The notes: generated by a model from the letters alone, not told the origin. Counted from the first letter of the stretch, positions 42,278 to 51,804 are shown. The stretch is 64,000 bases of DNA from Corynebacterium minutissimum (GCF_000805675.1 NZ_JSEF01000005.1:1-64000); one strand, 5' to 3'. Made by a program: numbers and translations.

Positions 42278-43408
42278 ATGAACGAGATACTTATCTACGA
42301 CGTCATCGGAGAAGGCGACAGCACCGCACACAGTGTCCGCAAGCAACTGTCCACCATGACTGGCAAAGTCACTGTCCGAATCTCAAGCCCAGGAGGCGAC
42401 GCCTACCAAGGAGTCGCCATCATGAACGCCCTGAGAAACTACCCCGAGCACGTGACCACCATCGTCGACGGAGTCGCCGCCAGTGCCGCCAGCTACATCG
42501 CAATCGGTGGCGGCAACACCGTACTCATGGCACCCAACAGCGAACTCATGATTCATGAAGCTTTTCGCACCGCTAACGGCAACGCCACGCAGCTAGAGAA
42601 GATGGCCGCCGACCTCGACCGCGTATCGGCAAACATCGCCTCAATCTACGCAGAGAAAGCCGGTGGCACCCTCGACCAGTGGCGAGAACTCATGAGGGAA
42701 GAAACATGGTTCAGTGCTCGCGAAGCTGTCGAAGCTGGACTCGCTAACGGCATCAACCAGCACGCAACACCCGCCGCTCATACCGACGTGAAGGTCTACG
42801 CCCTGGCGCAGAACTACCGATACACAGGACGCGACAACGCGCCCAAACCAAACCTGACACAACTCCGAAGGAGCCGAACAATGGGAATCTTCGATAACTT
42901 TTCCCGCAACGAAACCACGCCCGAAGCTGCAGCGCCATCGTTCAGCGAAGGACAGTGGGAAGAACTCGCTAGCCTACTCAACCTTGACGTTGAGTCAGCC
43001 ACCATCGACGACGTCATCACCACCATCAAGGACATCATCGCCGCCGGTAAGAAGCTCTCCGAAACAAGCCAAGAAGAAGCGGCCCTGAACATCCTCAACC
43101 ACGCCGCCGAAGCGCCCGTCACCGTCGACCGACGAGTCTGGCGAGAGATGCAAGAAGCGATCCATCGTGGCGTGACAGCACGCGACCAAGACGACCGCCT
43201 GGCCGCTGAACAAGTCGTTAACCAAGCAATCCGAATCGGCAAGGTCTCACCCACCCAACGAGAAGACTGGATTAAAAGCTACCTCAACGACCCCGATAAC
43301 ACGGTTCGCGCCATGAACCAGCGTGAGGAAATCCCCCGCGTTGAAATTGGTCATGGCCGCTCACCTGACTGGGAGAACAACGACACTCCGCAAGGTTGGG
43401 TTCGCTAA
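42278..43408 (+). CDS. ClpP-type head maturation protease fused to a scaffold-like domain
   Basis: The N-terminal ~190 residues are a ClpP/S14-like phage protease: ISSPGGDAYQG, then DGVAASAASYIA (catalytic Ser) and MIHEAF (catalytic His), with the Asp in the later ETWFSAREAVEAGL region. The C-terminal ~185 residues look like a Mu-I/scaffold-type region: a long helical stretch, and AEQVVNQAIRIGKVSPTQREDWIKSYL near the end. Such fusions are cut to release the scaffold. The ATG at 42278 has AAGGAG upstream. Last gene before attR. Confidence 0.82.
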   Translation: MNEILIYDVIGEGDSTAHSVRKQLSTMTGKVTVRISSPGGDAYQGVAIMNALRNYPEHVTTIVDGVAASAASYIAIGGGNTVLMAPNSELMIHEAFRTANGNATQLEKMAADLDRVSANIASIYAEKAGGTLDQWRELMREETWFSAREAVEAGLANGINQHATPAAHTDVKVYALAQNYRYTGRDNAPKPNLTQLRRSRTMGIFDNFSRNETTPEAAAPSFSEGQWEELASLLNLDVESATIDDVITTIKDIIAAGKKLSETSQEEAALNILNHAAEAPVTVDRRVWREMQEAIHRGVTARDQDDRLAAEQVVNQAIRIGKVSPTQREDWIKSYLNDPDNTVRAMNQREEIPRVEIGHGRSPDWENNDTPQGWVR

Positions 43409-43422
43409 CAGTCGTCTTCCCT

Positions 43423-43458
43423 GAGCTCTCGCGCCTCACCGGCACGGGAGCTCTTTTT
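43423..43458 (+). terminator. Terminator of the structural operon
   Basis: Stem GAGCTCTCG / CGGGAGCTC (one G-U pair) with a 13-nt loop, followed by TTTTTA. Ends the rightward genes 15 bp after the protease stop. Confidence 0.8.
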
Positions 43459-43567
43459 AATCCCCCGCGCTGGAATCTTAGGCGGGTTGGCCGGCTGACT
43501 CTGCCCCGTCTGCCCTCGAGTCAGCCCGTCTCTCTCCGCACACTGTTGACAGATTTTTCGGGCCTGT

Positions 43568-43587
43568 GTGGCTACGAAATGGCTACA
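43568..43587. promoter_or_regulatory. Candidate integrase arm-type site near attR
   Basis: GTGGCTACGAAATGGCTACA matches the site near attL at 17 of 20 bases, same orientation, and again holds TGGCTAC twice 11 bp apart. The distance to the core is 95 bp. Confidence 0.65.
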
Positions 43588-43682
43588 CTCGCTAGAAATT
43601 GGGGGAAATTAAGGGATAGTCAGCGAAACTAAAAGACCTGTTAAAGTAGGGTTTCTGACTGTCTTGGTTCCCCATATTCTTT

Positions 43683-43727
43683 CTCGTAATGAGAAGGTCG
43701 CGAGTTCGATTCTCGCAGGCGGCTCCA
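43683..43727 (+). repeat. attR core (45-bp direct repeat, right copy)
   Basis: Identical to 33328-43372's left-hand copy at 33328-33372. It is only the 3' half of a tRNA (no acceptor 5' strand or D arm), so it is not a second tRNA gene. Confidence 0.95.
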
Positions 43728-43791
43728 TTAGGCCCGGCTAGGACAGTGTTCCAGCTGGGGTATTTTCCTATCGTCACCGGCTACTAAATCG

Positions 43792-43822
43792 GCCTAAACA
43801 ACACGTTTTGTCGTTTAGGCCT
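43792..43822. other. Hairpin in the 375-bp gap between attR and the DUF4442 gene
   Basis: GGCCTAAAC / GTTTAGGCC with a 13-nt loop containing AACACGTTTT. The gap 43728-44102 has short open frames but none with a good RBS or family motif. It may once have been downstream of holB before the insertion. Confidence 0.45.
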
Positions 43823-44102
43823 GTCTTGCAGGCCAAGGTGAGAACAAAGTAAAAATGCCAACCCTCGGAGCAAAGGAATTCTCAGGCCGAAGCCCTACTC
43901 CCATTCGGGAACCCAGCTTTATCCTTCTCGGGTTGACGTTGTGCCTCAAGGATAATTGGGCGCGAGGCCTTCCACAACACATAACTTCCCGGTGTGGACA
44001 AAATGGAATCAAACTACCAGGTAAACTCGGCGCCAGAATTTTTGGGAAATACTCCGGTAACCCCAGCATCTGCGACGACGCGCAGGCTTTCGCACTCGCT
44101 GC

Positions 44103-44558
44103 TTATTTCTGCTTGCGTCGGTAATACACCTGCCGGCGCACATGCGCGACGACGTCGCCTTCCTCATCAAGGATGTCCACGTCGAACCAATGCAGGTACT
44201 TCCCGCCGTTGGCCGTCTTTTCTTCGATGAGTGCGTAGGTCTCCTCGGGGATACGCATATCGGCGGTGACCGTGCCGCGGCCGGGTTTCAGGTACTTAAT
44301 CTCACCAGCGGCATCCCAAATGCGGTACTCCTTGCCCAGACGGTGCATGGAGGCGAGCATGAAGAATGGATCCGTCATGGCGGAGAGCGTGCCGCCGAAG
44401 GCCACGCCCATGGCGTTCTTGGTCAGCATGTTCGGCCTGTGGCTGACAACGACGCGAGTCCCATCATCAGCGAATTCCTTGATCCTTATGCCCGCGCCTA
44501 AGAAAGGTGGCCAGAATCCCATGAAGCGCTTGAGCTGGCGTGCAGAAAAGTGGGCCAT
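44103..44558 (-). CDS. DUF4442 hot-dog fold protein (thioesterase-like)
   Basis: The 151-aa protein has the hot-dog pattern: N-terminal helical part with a FMGFWPPFLGAGIRI segment, then NMLTKNAMGVAFGGTLSAMTDPFFMLA, and the strands WDAAGEIKYLKPGRGTVTADM. DUF4442 proteins resemble acyl-CoA thioesterases; no substrate is known. Divergent from the esterase gene. Start ATG at 44558. Confidence 0.8.
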   Translation of the reverse strand: MAHFSARQLKRFMGFWPPFLGAGIRIKEFADDGTRVVVSHRPNMLTKNAMGVAFGGTLSAMTDPFFMLASMHRLGKEYRIWDAAGEIKYLKPGRGTVTADMRIPEETYALIEEKTANGGKYLHWFDVDILDEEGDVVAHVRRQVYYRRKQK

Positions 44559-44752
44559 GAGGATAGCTCCGTGTGAGTTGTGGGTCAGGTGGGCTAAATG
44601 GCGTCAACTCTACCGTTGCGGGATGAGGAGCGCTCGTACTTTATTCTCCGCAAGTGCTTCCCTTCGGGGTGAGTTAGGTCGTGCGCTGTGTACAGGAAAA
44701 AGTAGTGCTAGCGCTAGTGCCTTTCGCTCTTTTGAACATCACAATGTAGAGC

Positions 44753-45631
44753 ATGAAAAAGCTTGTGATTGGCATGATTGCCGTGGTGGCCGTGATTGTG
44801 GTGGCGTTTGTCGGGTTTGTGGGATTCATGCAGTGGGTCGATGCAGATAGCGTGACCGGTGATGACGGCGTGGCTGCTGGCTATAACGCTGAAACGGGTG
44901 GCCCGCTGGAAGCGTCGTTCGCGGACGAGGGGCCACACGAGGTCGACGTGCGGCGTGACGGTGATGTGACCGTTGCGGCGCCGACGGGTGCGGGACCGCT
45001 TCCGGCGGTGGTCATGGCTAATGGCACGAACACGCCGCTGAGCAGCTACCTACCCGTGGCGGAGCACTTGGCTAGTTGGGGGTTCGTGGTTGTCGGCGAT
45101 GAGACTCCCCACACCGGAACAGGGGAGAATGTCGTGCAATTACTCGAGCGATTGCCGGAACTGGATTCTCGCGTGGACCGATCACGGGTCGGTATTTTCG
45201 GACACTCACAAGGTGGTGCAGGTGCCATCAACGCTGCGGCACAAGTGGAGGTAGCAGCTGTGTATGCGGCGAGCCCGGCCTCCCACAAAGTGGCACAGTC
45301 CAATGACTGGGACTACAACACAGCCGACGTAGAGGAACCGCTTTTCCTGATGACGAGTGATGGCCGCTCGGACCGCTGGTTTGTTAGCCCGTGGGAAGAC
45401 CTCCAGGAGAACTTTGACGCAGCTGGTGGTCCGGCAATCATTGCCCGCCGCCTGGGCGCGGACCACAAAGACGTTTTAGAGCTCGGGGACGGTTACGCGA
45501 CCGCGTGGTTCCGCTACATTCTTGCTGATGATCCTGATGCACGAGATGTGTTCGTTGGCGTTTCAACGGCGAGCGCTGGTGAGCTGGCGAGCAACGAGCT
45601 CTGGGGCCGAGTGGATACCCGCGGCTGGTAG
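44753..45631 (+). CDS. Membrane-anchored alpha/beta hydrolase
   Basis: The 292-aa protein has an N-terminal signal-anchor (about 3-27, then an extracytoplasmic domain). The nucleophile elbow is GHSQGG; the Asp is in the region after MTSDGRSDRW and the His in GADHKDV. The fold resembles dienelactone hydrolase/PET-hydrolase-like esterases. Substrate unknown. About 180 bp upstream of nagA, but a separate transcript is likely. Confidence 0.82.
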   Translation: MKKLVIGMIAVVAVIVVAFVGFVGFMQWVDADSVTGDDGVAAGYNAETGGPLEASFADEGPHEVDVRRDGDVTVAAPTGAGPLPAVVMANGTNTPLSSYLPVAEHLASWGFVVVGDETPHTGTGENVVQLLERLPELDSRVDRSRVGIFGHSQGGAGAINAAAQVEVAAVYAASPASHKVAQSNDWDYNTADVEEPLFLMTSDGRSDRWFVSPWEDLQENFDAAGGPAIIARRLGADHKDVLELGDGYATAWFRYILADDPDARDVFVGVSTASAGELASNELWGRVDTRGW

Positions 45632-45731
45632 TCCCCGGGGCCTTTCGCCATCCCGCGTGGTGTACCGAACATACTAAAAAGCAACCTGTGCTCACACCCC
45701 CCTCAAAAGTAGGCGTGGTTCACAAAAACCG

Positions 45732-45772
45732 GCAGCCCTGATAAATTTCAAATGAATTATCAACCGGGCTGC
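45732..45772. promoter_or_regulatory. Nested inverted repeat upstream of nagA (operator or terminator)
   Basis: Outer arms GCAGCCC / GGGCTGC enclose a second pair TGATAAATT / GAATTATCA (imperfect) around TCAAAT. It lies about 37 bp before the nagA ATG, where a GlcNAc-responsive repressor would act; no U-run follows, so termination is less likely. The regulator is not in the window. Confidence 0.5.
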
Positions 45773-45808
45773 GCCACGCCAGCCTGTACAAGCAGAATCG
45801 AATGAGTC

Positions 45809-46975
45809 ATGCAGGCAGAGGCAACTAAGATTCAAGGCCACGTGGAAGGCCTCTACATCGATGAGAACTTCGAGCTGCGCGCTGGGGCCGTCACGTTTGG
45901 GAAGAACATTGAGGGCATAGCGCTTGGCGACGTCCCCGCAGCCGAGGCCGCATGGCGCGCCGGGGACCCGGATGCGTTGCTGTGGGTGCCCGGTTTCGTA
46001 GACCTGCACAACCACGGCGGCAACGGCGGGGGATTCCCGAACGGTGACTATGAACAGTGCTTGGCCGCTGCCCGCTTCCACCGCGCGCGGGGGACGACGA
46101 CGCTGCTGGCCAGTATGGTCTCCGGGACTCAATCTGAGCTGTGCGCGCGGGCCGAGCTTTTGGCCCAGCTGGCTGAAGAAGGCGAAATCGCCGGCATCCA
46201 CATGGAAGGCCCCTTCATCGCGGCGGCCAAGTGCGGCGCGCAGGACCCTTCGCGCATCGTGCCGGGCGACCCGGACTTCTTCCGCGCGGTGATTGAAGCA
46301 GCCAGCGGCCACCTGCGTTCGATTACCTTTGCGCCGGAAACGGAAAACGCTGACAAGCTGCTCGAAGTCTGCGCGGAGCACAACATCATCGCCAGCCTGG
46401 GGCACACCGAGGCCGATTATGACACCACGCTGAAGGTTATCGCTAAGGCAAAGGAGCTCGGCGTCACCGTGACCGGCACACACCTTTTCAATGCCATGCC
46501 CTCCATCCACCACCGCGCGCCGGGCCCGGTGGCCGCCTTGCTCGCCGCGGCGAAGGCGGGCGACGTGGCCGTCGAGCTCATCGCTGATGGCGTGCATCTT
46601 GTCGACGGCACCGTGGACATGGCCTACAACCCCCGCTCCTTCGCGGTGACGGATGCCATGGCGGCCGCCGGTATGGCCGATGGTGACTATGAATTGGGCT
46701 CCCTCCCTGTCTCCGTGAGTGGGGGAGTAGCGCGCGTGTCCAGCGGTGCTATCGCGGGCGGCACGTCCACCTTGTCCCAGCAATTCGCTAGCTTCGCCGC
46801 GCGCCATGGTCTGGGCGAGGCAGTGCGTTTTACTTCCACCACGGCCGCGGATGTGCTGGGGCGCAAAGATCTAGGCCGAATCGCGGTTGGCGCGCGCGCC
46901 AACCTGGTGGGCCTCAATGCTCAGCTGGAGCCGGTGCGCGTCATTGTCGGTGGTACCGAATTTATAAACTCTTAA
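45809..46975 (+). CDS. nagA: N-acetylglucosamine-6-phosphate deacetylase
   Basis: The 388-aa amidohydrolase removes acetate from GlcNAc-6-P. Motifs: [17 protein letters not shown] (metal Glu), [26 protein letters not shown], and the catalytic Asp in [10 protein letters not shown]. First of the nagA-nagB-nagE operon. Starts at ATG; the first ~20 residues are atypical but a normal length overall. Confidence 0.93.
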   Translation: MQAEATKIQGHVEGLYIDENFELRAGAVTFGKNIEGIALGDVPAAEAAWRAGDPDALLWVPGFVDLHNHGGNGGGFPNGDYEQCLAAARFHRARGTTTLLASMVSGTQSELCARAELLAQLAEEGEIAGIHMEGPFIAAAKCGAQDPSRIVPGDPDFFRAVIEAASGHLRSITFAPETENADKLLEVCAEHNIIASLGHTEADYDTTLKVIAKAKELGVTVTGTHLFNAMPSIHHRAPGPVAALLAAAKAGDVAVELIADGVHLVDGTVDMAYNPRSFAVTDAMAAAGMADGDYELGSLPVSVSGGVARVSSGAIAGGTSTLSQQFASFAARHGLGEAVRFTSTTAADVLGRKDLGRIAVGARANLVGLNAQLEPVRVIVGGTEFINS

Positions 46976-47009
46976 AACAACACTCTCGCTCATATCAGGA
47001 AGGCAGATT

Positions 47010-47771
47010 ATGGACATCCTTATCCGCTCTACCCCAGCCGAGGTCGCCGTCGCGGCTGCCGATATCCTCGCACGCTACGCCAACAATTCCGCCACCCTGG
47101 GCCTAGCCACGGGTTCCACCCCGGTGGCTACCTACAAGGAGCTCATCGCCCGCCACGAGCGCGGTGAGGTGAGCTTCGCCGGCAGCCGGGCTTTTCTTCT
47201 CGATGAGTACCTTGGCCTTCACCCCGAACATGAGCAGTCCTACTACGCCACCATCCGCCGTGACTTCACCAGCCACGTCGATTTCGATGATGCCTTGGTC
47301 AAGAGCCCAGAAGGCAGCGCTGCCGACCCCGTGGCAGCCAGCGCCGCCTATGATCAGGCCATCCGAAATGCCGGTGGTGTCGATGTCCAGTTGCTAGGCA
47401 TTGGCGCGAATGGCCACATTGGCTTCAACGAGCCGTCGAGCTCCCTGACGTCCCGCACCCGTGTGGTGGCGCTGCACCCGCAGACCGTGAAGGATAACTC
47501 CCGCTTCTTCGACAACGAGGAAGACGTTCCACGCCACGCACTCACGCAGGGCCTCGGCACGATTAGCGAGGCCCGCCACCTGCTCCTCATCGCCACTGGC
47601 AGCAATAAAGCCAACGCGGTGCACGCGATGGTCGAAGGTCCACTCTCGGCGCACTGCCCTGGCTCGGTACTGCAGCTGCACCCGCGCGCGACCGTCATCG
47701 TTGATGAAGCCGCTGCCTCCCTCCTGGAGGACCGCGAGTACTACCTCTACGCGGACCAGAACCGTCTGTAG
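47010..47771 (+). CDS. nagB: Glucosamine-6-phosphate deaminase
   Basis: The 253-aa enzyme turns GlcN-6-P into fructose-6-P and ammonia. Motifs: GLATGSTP, the catalytic Asp in [20 protein letters not shown] (active-site His), and a C-terminal region reading [13 protein letters not shown]. 34 bp downstream of nagA with RBS AGGAAG. Followed by nagE. Confidence 0.95.
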   Translation: MDILIRSTPAEVAVAAADILARYANNSATLGLATGSTPVATYKELIARHERGEVSFAGSRAFLLDEYLGLHPEHEQSYYATIRRDFTSHVDFDDALVKSPEGSAADPVAASAAYDQAIRNAGGVDVQLLGIGANGHIGFNEPSSSLTSRTRVVALHPQTVKDNSRFFDNEEDVPRHALTQGLGTISEARHLLLIATGSNKANAVHAMVEGPLSAHCPGSVLQLHPRATVIVDEAAASLLEDREYYLYADQNRL

Positions 47772-47836
47772 GAAAACTTCAGCCAGACTTCTCTTTCTAA
47801 TTTCATACTTCTCCCTTTCAGAAAGGACTCTCCCCT

Positions 47837-50002
47837 ATGAAATTCAATGTGATGGGGCCGCTACAGCGGCTCGGAAAAGCCCTCATGGGTGCCGTGGCGG
47901 TGTTGCCCGTCGCGGCGATCCTCAGTGGTGTTGGCTACTGGATCTCCAGTGCCGCTGGCTCGGAGAACCTCGCCGCCCAGCTGCTCATTAGCTCTGGCGA
48001 CGCGGTGCTGGCCAATCTGGGTTGGATCTTCGCCATCGCGATTTCCTTCGGCCTGGCCAAGGATTCCAACGGTGCTGCCGCGCTCTCGGGCTTTTTGGCC
48101 TTCGCCACGTTCATGAAGCTGCTGGGGCCCGACGCCGTGGCCGGCTACCGCGGCATCGAAGACCCCACGGCGCTGACTGGTGATGAAGCACTGGAGTGGG
48201 CCGCGGAAGGCTGGAACGCCGTGGGCGGCGGCAACGTCCTCTTCGGCATCCTCGCCGGCATCATGGCCGCCTGGGTATATAACCGCTTCCACGCCACCAA
48301 GCTGCCGGACTTCCTGGCCTTCTTCTCCGGACGGCGCCTTGTGCCGATTCTCACCGCCATTTTCGCCATAGTGGTCTCCGGCATCCTCTACTTCGTGTGG
48401 CCGTTCATCTACCACGCACTGTTCAACTTTGGTGCCTCCATCCAAGGCCTGGGTGCTGCAGGCGCTGGTATCTACGGTGTGGCCAACCGCCTGCTCATCC
48501 CGACGGGCCTGCACCACGCGCTGAACTCCGTCTTCTGGTTCGATGTCATCGGTATCAATGACATTGGCAATTTCCAGAGTGGCCAGAAGACCATCGAGGC
48601 AGCAGCCGCCGCCACCTCCGCCGCTGATTGCCCGGGCATCTGGGCCAATGGCCAGTGCACGGTCGAGGGCGTCGTGGGCCGCTACCAGGCTGGATTCTTC
48701 CCCGTCATGATGTTTGGTCTGCCGGGCGCGGCTCTTGCCATGTACCTGCGCGCGGATAAGAGCAAGCGCAAGGTCGTCGGCTCGCTCATGGCTGCTGGTG
48801 CTCTGGCTTCCTTCTTCACCGGCGTGACCGAGCCGCTGGAGTTCTCCTTCATGTTCGTTGCCCCGCTGCTCTACGTCGTGCATGCGCTCCTCATGGGTCT
48901 CTCCGTCTTCATCGCCGCAGCTATGGAGTGGACCGCCGGCTTCGGCTTCTCTGCCGGTTTCGTGGATATGCTGCTTTCCTCGCAGAACCCGCTGGCGAAC
49001 AAGTGGTACATGCTGCTGGTCATGGGCATCGCCTTCTTTGCCCTGTACTTTGTCATCTTCTACTTCCTCATCGGCTGGCTCAATCTCAAGACCCCGGGCC
49101 GCGGTGAGGACGATGCTGCCGCAGAGTCCACCGAGGATTCCGGTAGCGGTGATGACAAGACCGCAGTTGACGCCGCCCGCATCATCGAGGGGCTTGGCGG
49201 CAAGGACAACATTGATTCTCTGGACTACTGCACCACGCGCCTGCGCGTCGGTGTGAAGGAGCGCGCGCTTGTTCGCGACTCCCTGATCAAACGCGCCGCC
49301 GTCTCCGGCGTGATCCATCCCTCGGAGAAGAGCGTCCAGGTCATCGTGGGCCCGGCTGTGCAGTTCATGTATGACGAGGTCAACCACCAGCTGCGCCACG
49401 GATCCCCGGCCCTGGCCACTGCTGGCCCTGCAAGCGCAGCGGGTGCCGCGGGTACTGGAGCCAGCGTGCCTGCCAGCGCCGAGGGCGCCAGTAACAGCAG
49501 CGCTTCTTCTAGCAATTCCCACATCGAGGCCGAAGGTATCGACGTGCGGGCACCGTTCGCCGGAGACGTCGTCGAGCTCTCCCAAGTTCCGGATGCGTCC
49601 TTTGCACAGGGCATGGTCGGCGAAGGTTTTGCGGTGATGCCGGATGCCGTCGATGCCTTCGACGTCTGCGCCCCCGTAGACGGCACCATCACCATGATCT
49701 TCAAGACGCGCCATGCCTTCGGCATGCAGACCAAGGACGGTGTCGACCTGCTTATCCACATCGGTATCGACACCGTGGAGCTCAAGGGCGAAGGATTCAC
49801 GGCCCTGGCCAAGAAGGGCGATACCGTCACCGCCGGCACGCCGATCATCGCGGTGGAGGCAAGCAAGCTGCGCGAGCGCGGCGTCAATCTCATCACCCCG
49901 GTGGTGTGCCCGACGGCCAAGCAGGTCGCCGGCATCGACCTCGCCCGCGAGGGCCATGCCCTGCCAGGCGAGGTCGCAGCAACCATCAAGCGCAGCAGCT
50001 AA
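47837..50002 (+). CDS. nagE: PTS N-acetylglucosamine/glucose-type permease EIICBA
   Basis: A 721-aa permease with domain order IIC (about 1-420, several membrane helices), IIB (about 445-525, phospho-Cys in DYCTTRLR) and IIA (about 565-720, phospho-His in LLIHIGIDTVEL). An Ala/Ser/Gly linker joins IIB and IIA. It brings in and phosphorylates a hexose; with nagA and nagB in the same operon the sugar is very likely GlcNAc. ptsG is an alternative name if the context were ignored. Ends at a strong hairpin. Confidence 0.9.
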   Translation: MKFNVMGPLQRLGKALMGAVAVLPVAAILSGVGYWISSAAGSENLAAQLLISSGDAVLANLGWIFAIAISFGLAKDSNGAAALSGFLAFATFMKLLGPDAVAGYRGIEDPTALTGDEALEWAAEGWNAVGGGNVLFGILAGIMAAWVYNRFHATKLPDFLAFFSGRRLVPILTAIFAIVVSGILYFVWPFIYHALFNFGASIQGLGAAGAGIYGVANRLLIPTGLHHALNSVFWFDVIGINDIGNFQSGQKTIEAAAAATSAADCPGIWANGQCTVEGVVGRYQAGFFPVMMFGLPGAALAMYLRADKSKRKVVGSLMAAGALASFFTGVTEPLEFSFMFVAPLLYVVHALLMGLSVFIAAAMEWTAGFGFSAGFVDMLLSSQNPLANKWYMLLVMGIAFFALYFVIFYFLIGWLNLKTPGRGEDDAAAESTEDSGSGDDKTAVDAARIIEGLGGKDNIDSLDYCTTRLRVGVKERALVRDSLIKRAAVSGVIHPSEKSVQVIVGPAVQFMYDEVNHQLRHGSPALATAGPASAAGAAGTGASVPASAEGASNSSASSSNSHIEAEGIDVRAPFAGDVVELSQVPDASFAQGMVGEGFAVMPDAVDAFDVCAPVDGTITMIFKTRHAFGMQTKDGVDLLIHIGIDTVELKGEGFTALAKKGDTVTAGTPIIAVEASKLRERGVNLITPVVCPTAKQVAGIDLAREGHALPGEVAATIKRSS

Positions 50003-50027
50003 CCTGATTCGGCTTTAGCCCAGACAT

Positions 50028-50103
50028 AAAACTGCCCTAGTTGCCAAAACCAGCGGTGCTCCATGCGGTGAGGAGCGAAGGTTTTGGCAACTAGGGCAGT
50101 TTT
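50028..50103. terminator. Bidirectional terminator with a 24-bp perfect stem
   Basis: The arms 50028-50051 and 50080-50103 are perfectly complementary, start AAAACTGCCC and end in CAGTTTT, with a 28-nt loop. The T-run on both strands fits termination of nagE and of the convergent acyl-CoA ligase gene. Confidence 0.85.
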
Positions 50104-50142
50104 GGCTTGGGGGTTCTATGCCTTGAGAAAAATGAGCGTGGA

Positions 50143-51804
50143 TTAATCAGTGCTTCTTAGCAGGCGCGGCACCACCTTGCCCGTGGCATTGCGCGGCAAC
50201 TTGTCCAGGAAGTGGACGTCGCGCGGCACCGAATGGTCGGCGAGGTTCTCGCGGACCCAGGTGCGGATGGCGTCGGCAGTCACGGCGTTGCCCAACGCAT
50301 CACGGGTCGTCACGGCCCACACGGCGATGCGCTGGAAGGTGGTCTCATCCTCCACGCCGCCGGCATGTACCTCCGCGATGCCCGGCATGGCCTCAAGCAC
50401 CTCGGTCACTGACTGTGGGTGCACGTTTTCACCGCCGACGATGATCATGTCATCCGCGCGCCCCACCACATGGAGGTACCCGTCGGGGTCGATATAGCCC
50501 AGGTCCCCGATGGAAATGAGCCCATCAACCTTATTGAGCGGAATCTTCGGGTTGGTGTAGCCAATGAGCGCGGTGGAATTGGTCAGGTAAATCTCACCGA
50601 CCTCACCGCGGGGAACCTCGTTGCCGTCCTCATCCAGGATGCGCAGTTTGGTGCCGGAGGCAATCTTGCCGCCGATGGTGGGGTCTTTGGCCACCTCCTC
50701 CATGCTGGCGGTCGACGCCAGCGCGAGCTCCGTCGAACCATAGACATTGCACAGAATCGGGCCGAAGCGCTCGTGGGTTTCCTTGACAATCTCCGGGGTC
50801 AGAGCATGACCGGCCGAGGCGATGAACTGCAGGCTCGAGGTATCGAAGCTGGAATCCGGGTCCGCCTCAACCATTTGGCGGAAGAAAACGGGGGAGGACA
50901 GCAGGCCATCGAGCTGGTAGCGCTGAATGTCATCGAGCGCGGCCGTCGGGTCAAAGACGCGTCGGGTCACAATGGTGTTGCGTAGGCCTAGCGCAATGTT
51001 GATGCAGGCCCAGCCCCACGTGTGGAAAATAGAAGCGGTCATCTGCACCTTCTGGTTCGCACGCCACGGCACCGAGCCCACGATGGAGGCCACGACCACC
51101 GGCAGCGTCGGTTCCGGGCGCATGATGCCCTTGGGAATTCCGGTGGTGCCGGAGGACATGAGCACGATATGTCCGTGCTGGGGCCAGGCGGGAAGCTTGT
51201 GCTTCTCGACGTCCCGCGGGCGCATCACAATCTGGCGCAAAGTAGGGGCCGCAGCCAGCATCGCCGGACGATCAACACCGGATTCGTGAGCGATGACGAC
51301 GGAAAGGCCTTCGGGGAGGTCGCCAGCGGGGTAAAGGCGGTCAATGAACTCATCATCGATGACGAGCACGTTGATGCGGTTTTCCTCGATGCAGCCGGCC
51401 AGCTGCTCCGGGGAGGAACCCACGTTGAGGAGGAAGATGTGCGCGCCCGCATAGCCCTTGGCTGCCAGCGGGGTAATGATGCCGCGGCCGTTGCGGGCCA
51501 TGACGCCCAGGCGAATTTCGTCGAGGTTTTTCGAGAGCAGCCAGCGCGCGAAGGTCTGGGAGTGATCGCGGAGTTGGCGGTAGGTGAGGGCCCCGTTGTC
51601 GTCGATAAGCGCCAGGCGTTCTGGGCAGGTTAGGTAGGCCTGCTCGACCTCTCGGGCGGTGGTGAAACGGTAGCGTGCCAAGACAGGCAGGGTCGCGGCC
51701 CAAGCGCGGGGCCCGCCGGCGGGGCTGATGAGGCCGGCGTGGAAGAGCGAGGGGATAAATCGCGCGACCGCGGTGGCGTGGAAGGTGATATCAGAAAGCT
51801 TCAT
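50143..51804 (-). CDS. Long-chain fatty acid-CoA/acyl-AMP ligase (AMP-binding)
   Basis: The 553-aa enzyme has the P-loop-like A3 motif MSSGTTGIPKGI, A5 YGSTE, A7 GDLGYIDPDGY, A8 GRADDMIIVGGENVHP and the C-terminal Lys in LPRNATGKVVPR. It activates a carboxylic acid as an acyl-AMP and then, most likely, acyl-CoA. Substrate length cannot be told. Convergent with nagE, divergent from the SGNH hydrolase. Confidence 0.9.
   Translation of the reverse strand: MKLSDITFHATAVARFIPSLFHAGLISPAGGPRAWAATLPVLARYRFTTAREVEQAYLTCPERLALIDDNGALTYRQLRDHSQTFARWLLSKNLDEIRLGVMARNGRGIITPLAAKGYAGAHIFLLNVGSSPEQLAGCIEENRINVLVIDDEFIDRLYPAGDLPEGLSVVIAHESGVDRPAMLAAAPTLRQIVMRPRDVEKHKLPAWPQHGHIVLMSSGTTGIPKGIMRPEPTLPVVVASIVGSVPWRANQKVQMTASIFHTWGWACINIALGLRNTIVTRRVFDPTAALDDIQRYQLDGLLSSPVFFRQMVEADPDSSFDTSSLQFIASAGHALTPEIVKETHERFGPILCNVYGSTELALASTASMEEVAKDPTIGGKIASGTKLRILDEDGNEVPRGEVGEIYLTNSTALIGYTNPKIPLNKVDGLISIGDLGYIDPDGYLHVVGRADDMIIVGGENVHPQSVTEVLEAMPGIAEVHAGGVEDETTFQRIAVWAVTTRDALGNAVTADAIRTWVRENLADHSVPRDVHFLDKLPRNATGKVVPRLLRSTD

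Larger units (their letters stand above)
33328..43727 (+). mobile_element. 10.36-kb integrated phage satellite-like element in tRNA-Thr
   Basis: The element lies between perfect 45-bp repeats. It encodes an integrase and repressor leftward, then rightward an excisionase, seven small genes, a primase-helicase, three small genes, a major capsid protein, a decoration protein and a ClpP-type protease with a scaffold-like domain. No large terminase, portal, head-tail connector, tail, lysis or holin gene is visible. The integrase and all rightward genes are intact. The plan and size match mycobacterial phiRv1/phiRv2 and capsid-coding phage satellites, which borrow the remaining functions from a helper phage (family knowledge; helper here unknown). 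Confidence 0.9.

Noticed and set aside
43683..43727. A second tRNA-Thr
   Set aside because: Only the 3' half is present; the acceptor 5' strand and D arm are missing. It is attR.
43855..44124. 89-codon ORF after attR
   Set aside because: No RBS or motif, and its end overlaps the DUF4442 gene on the other strand.
47861..49957. A 698-codon open frame opposite nagE
   Set aside because: It is the complement of a strongly conserved PTS permease; the length comes from high GC and codon bias, and it has no family motif.
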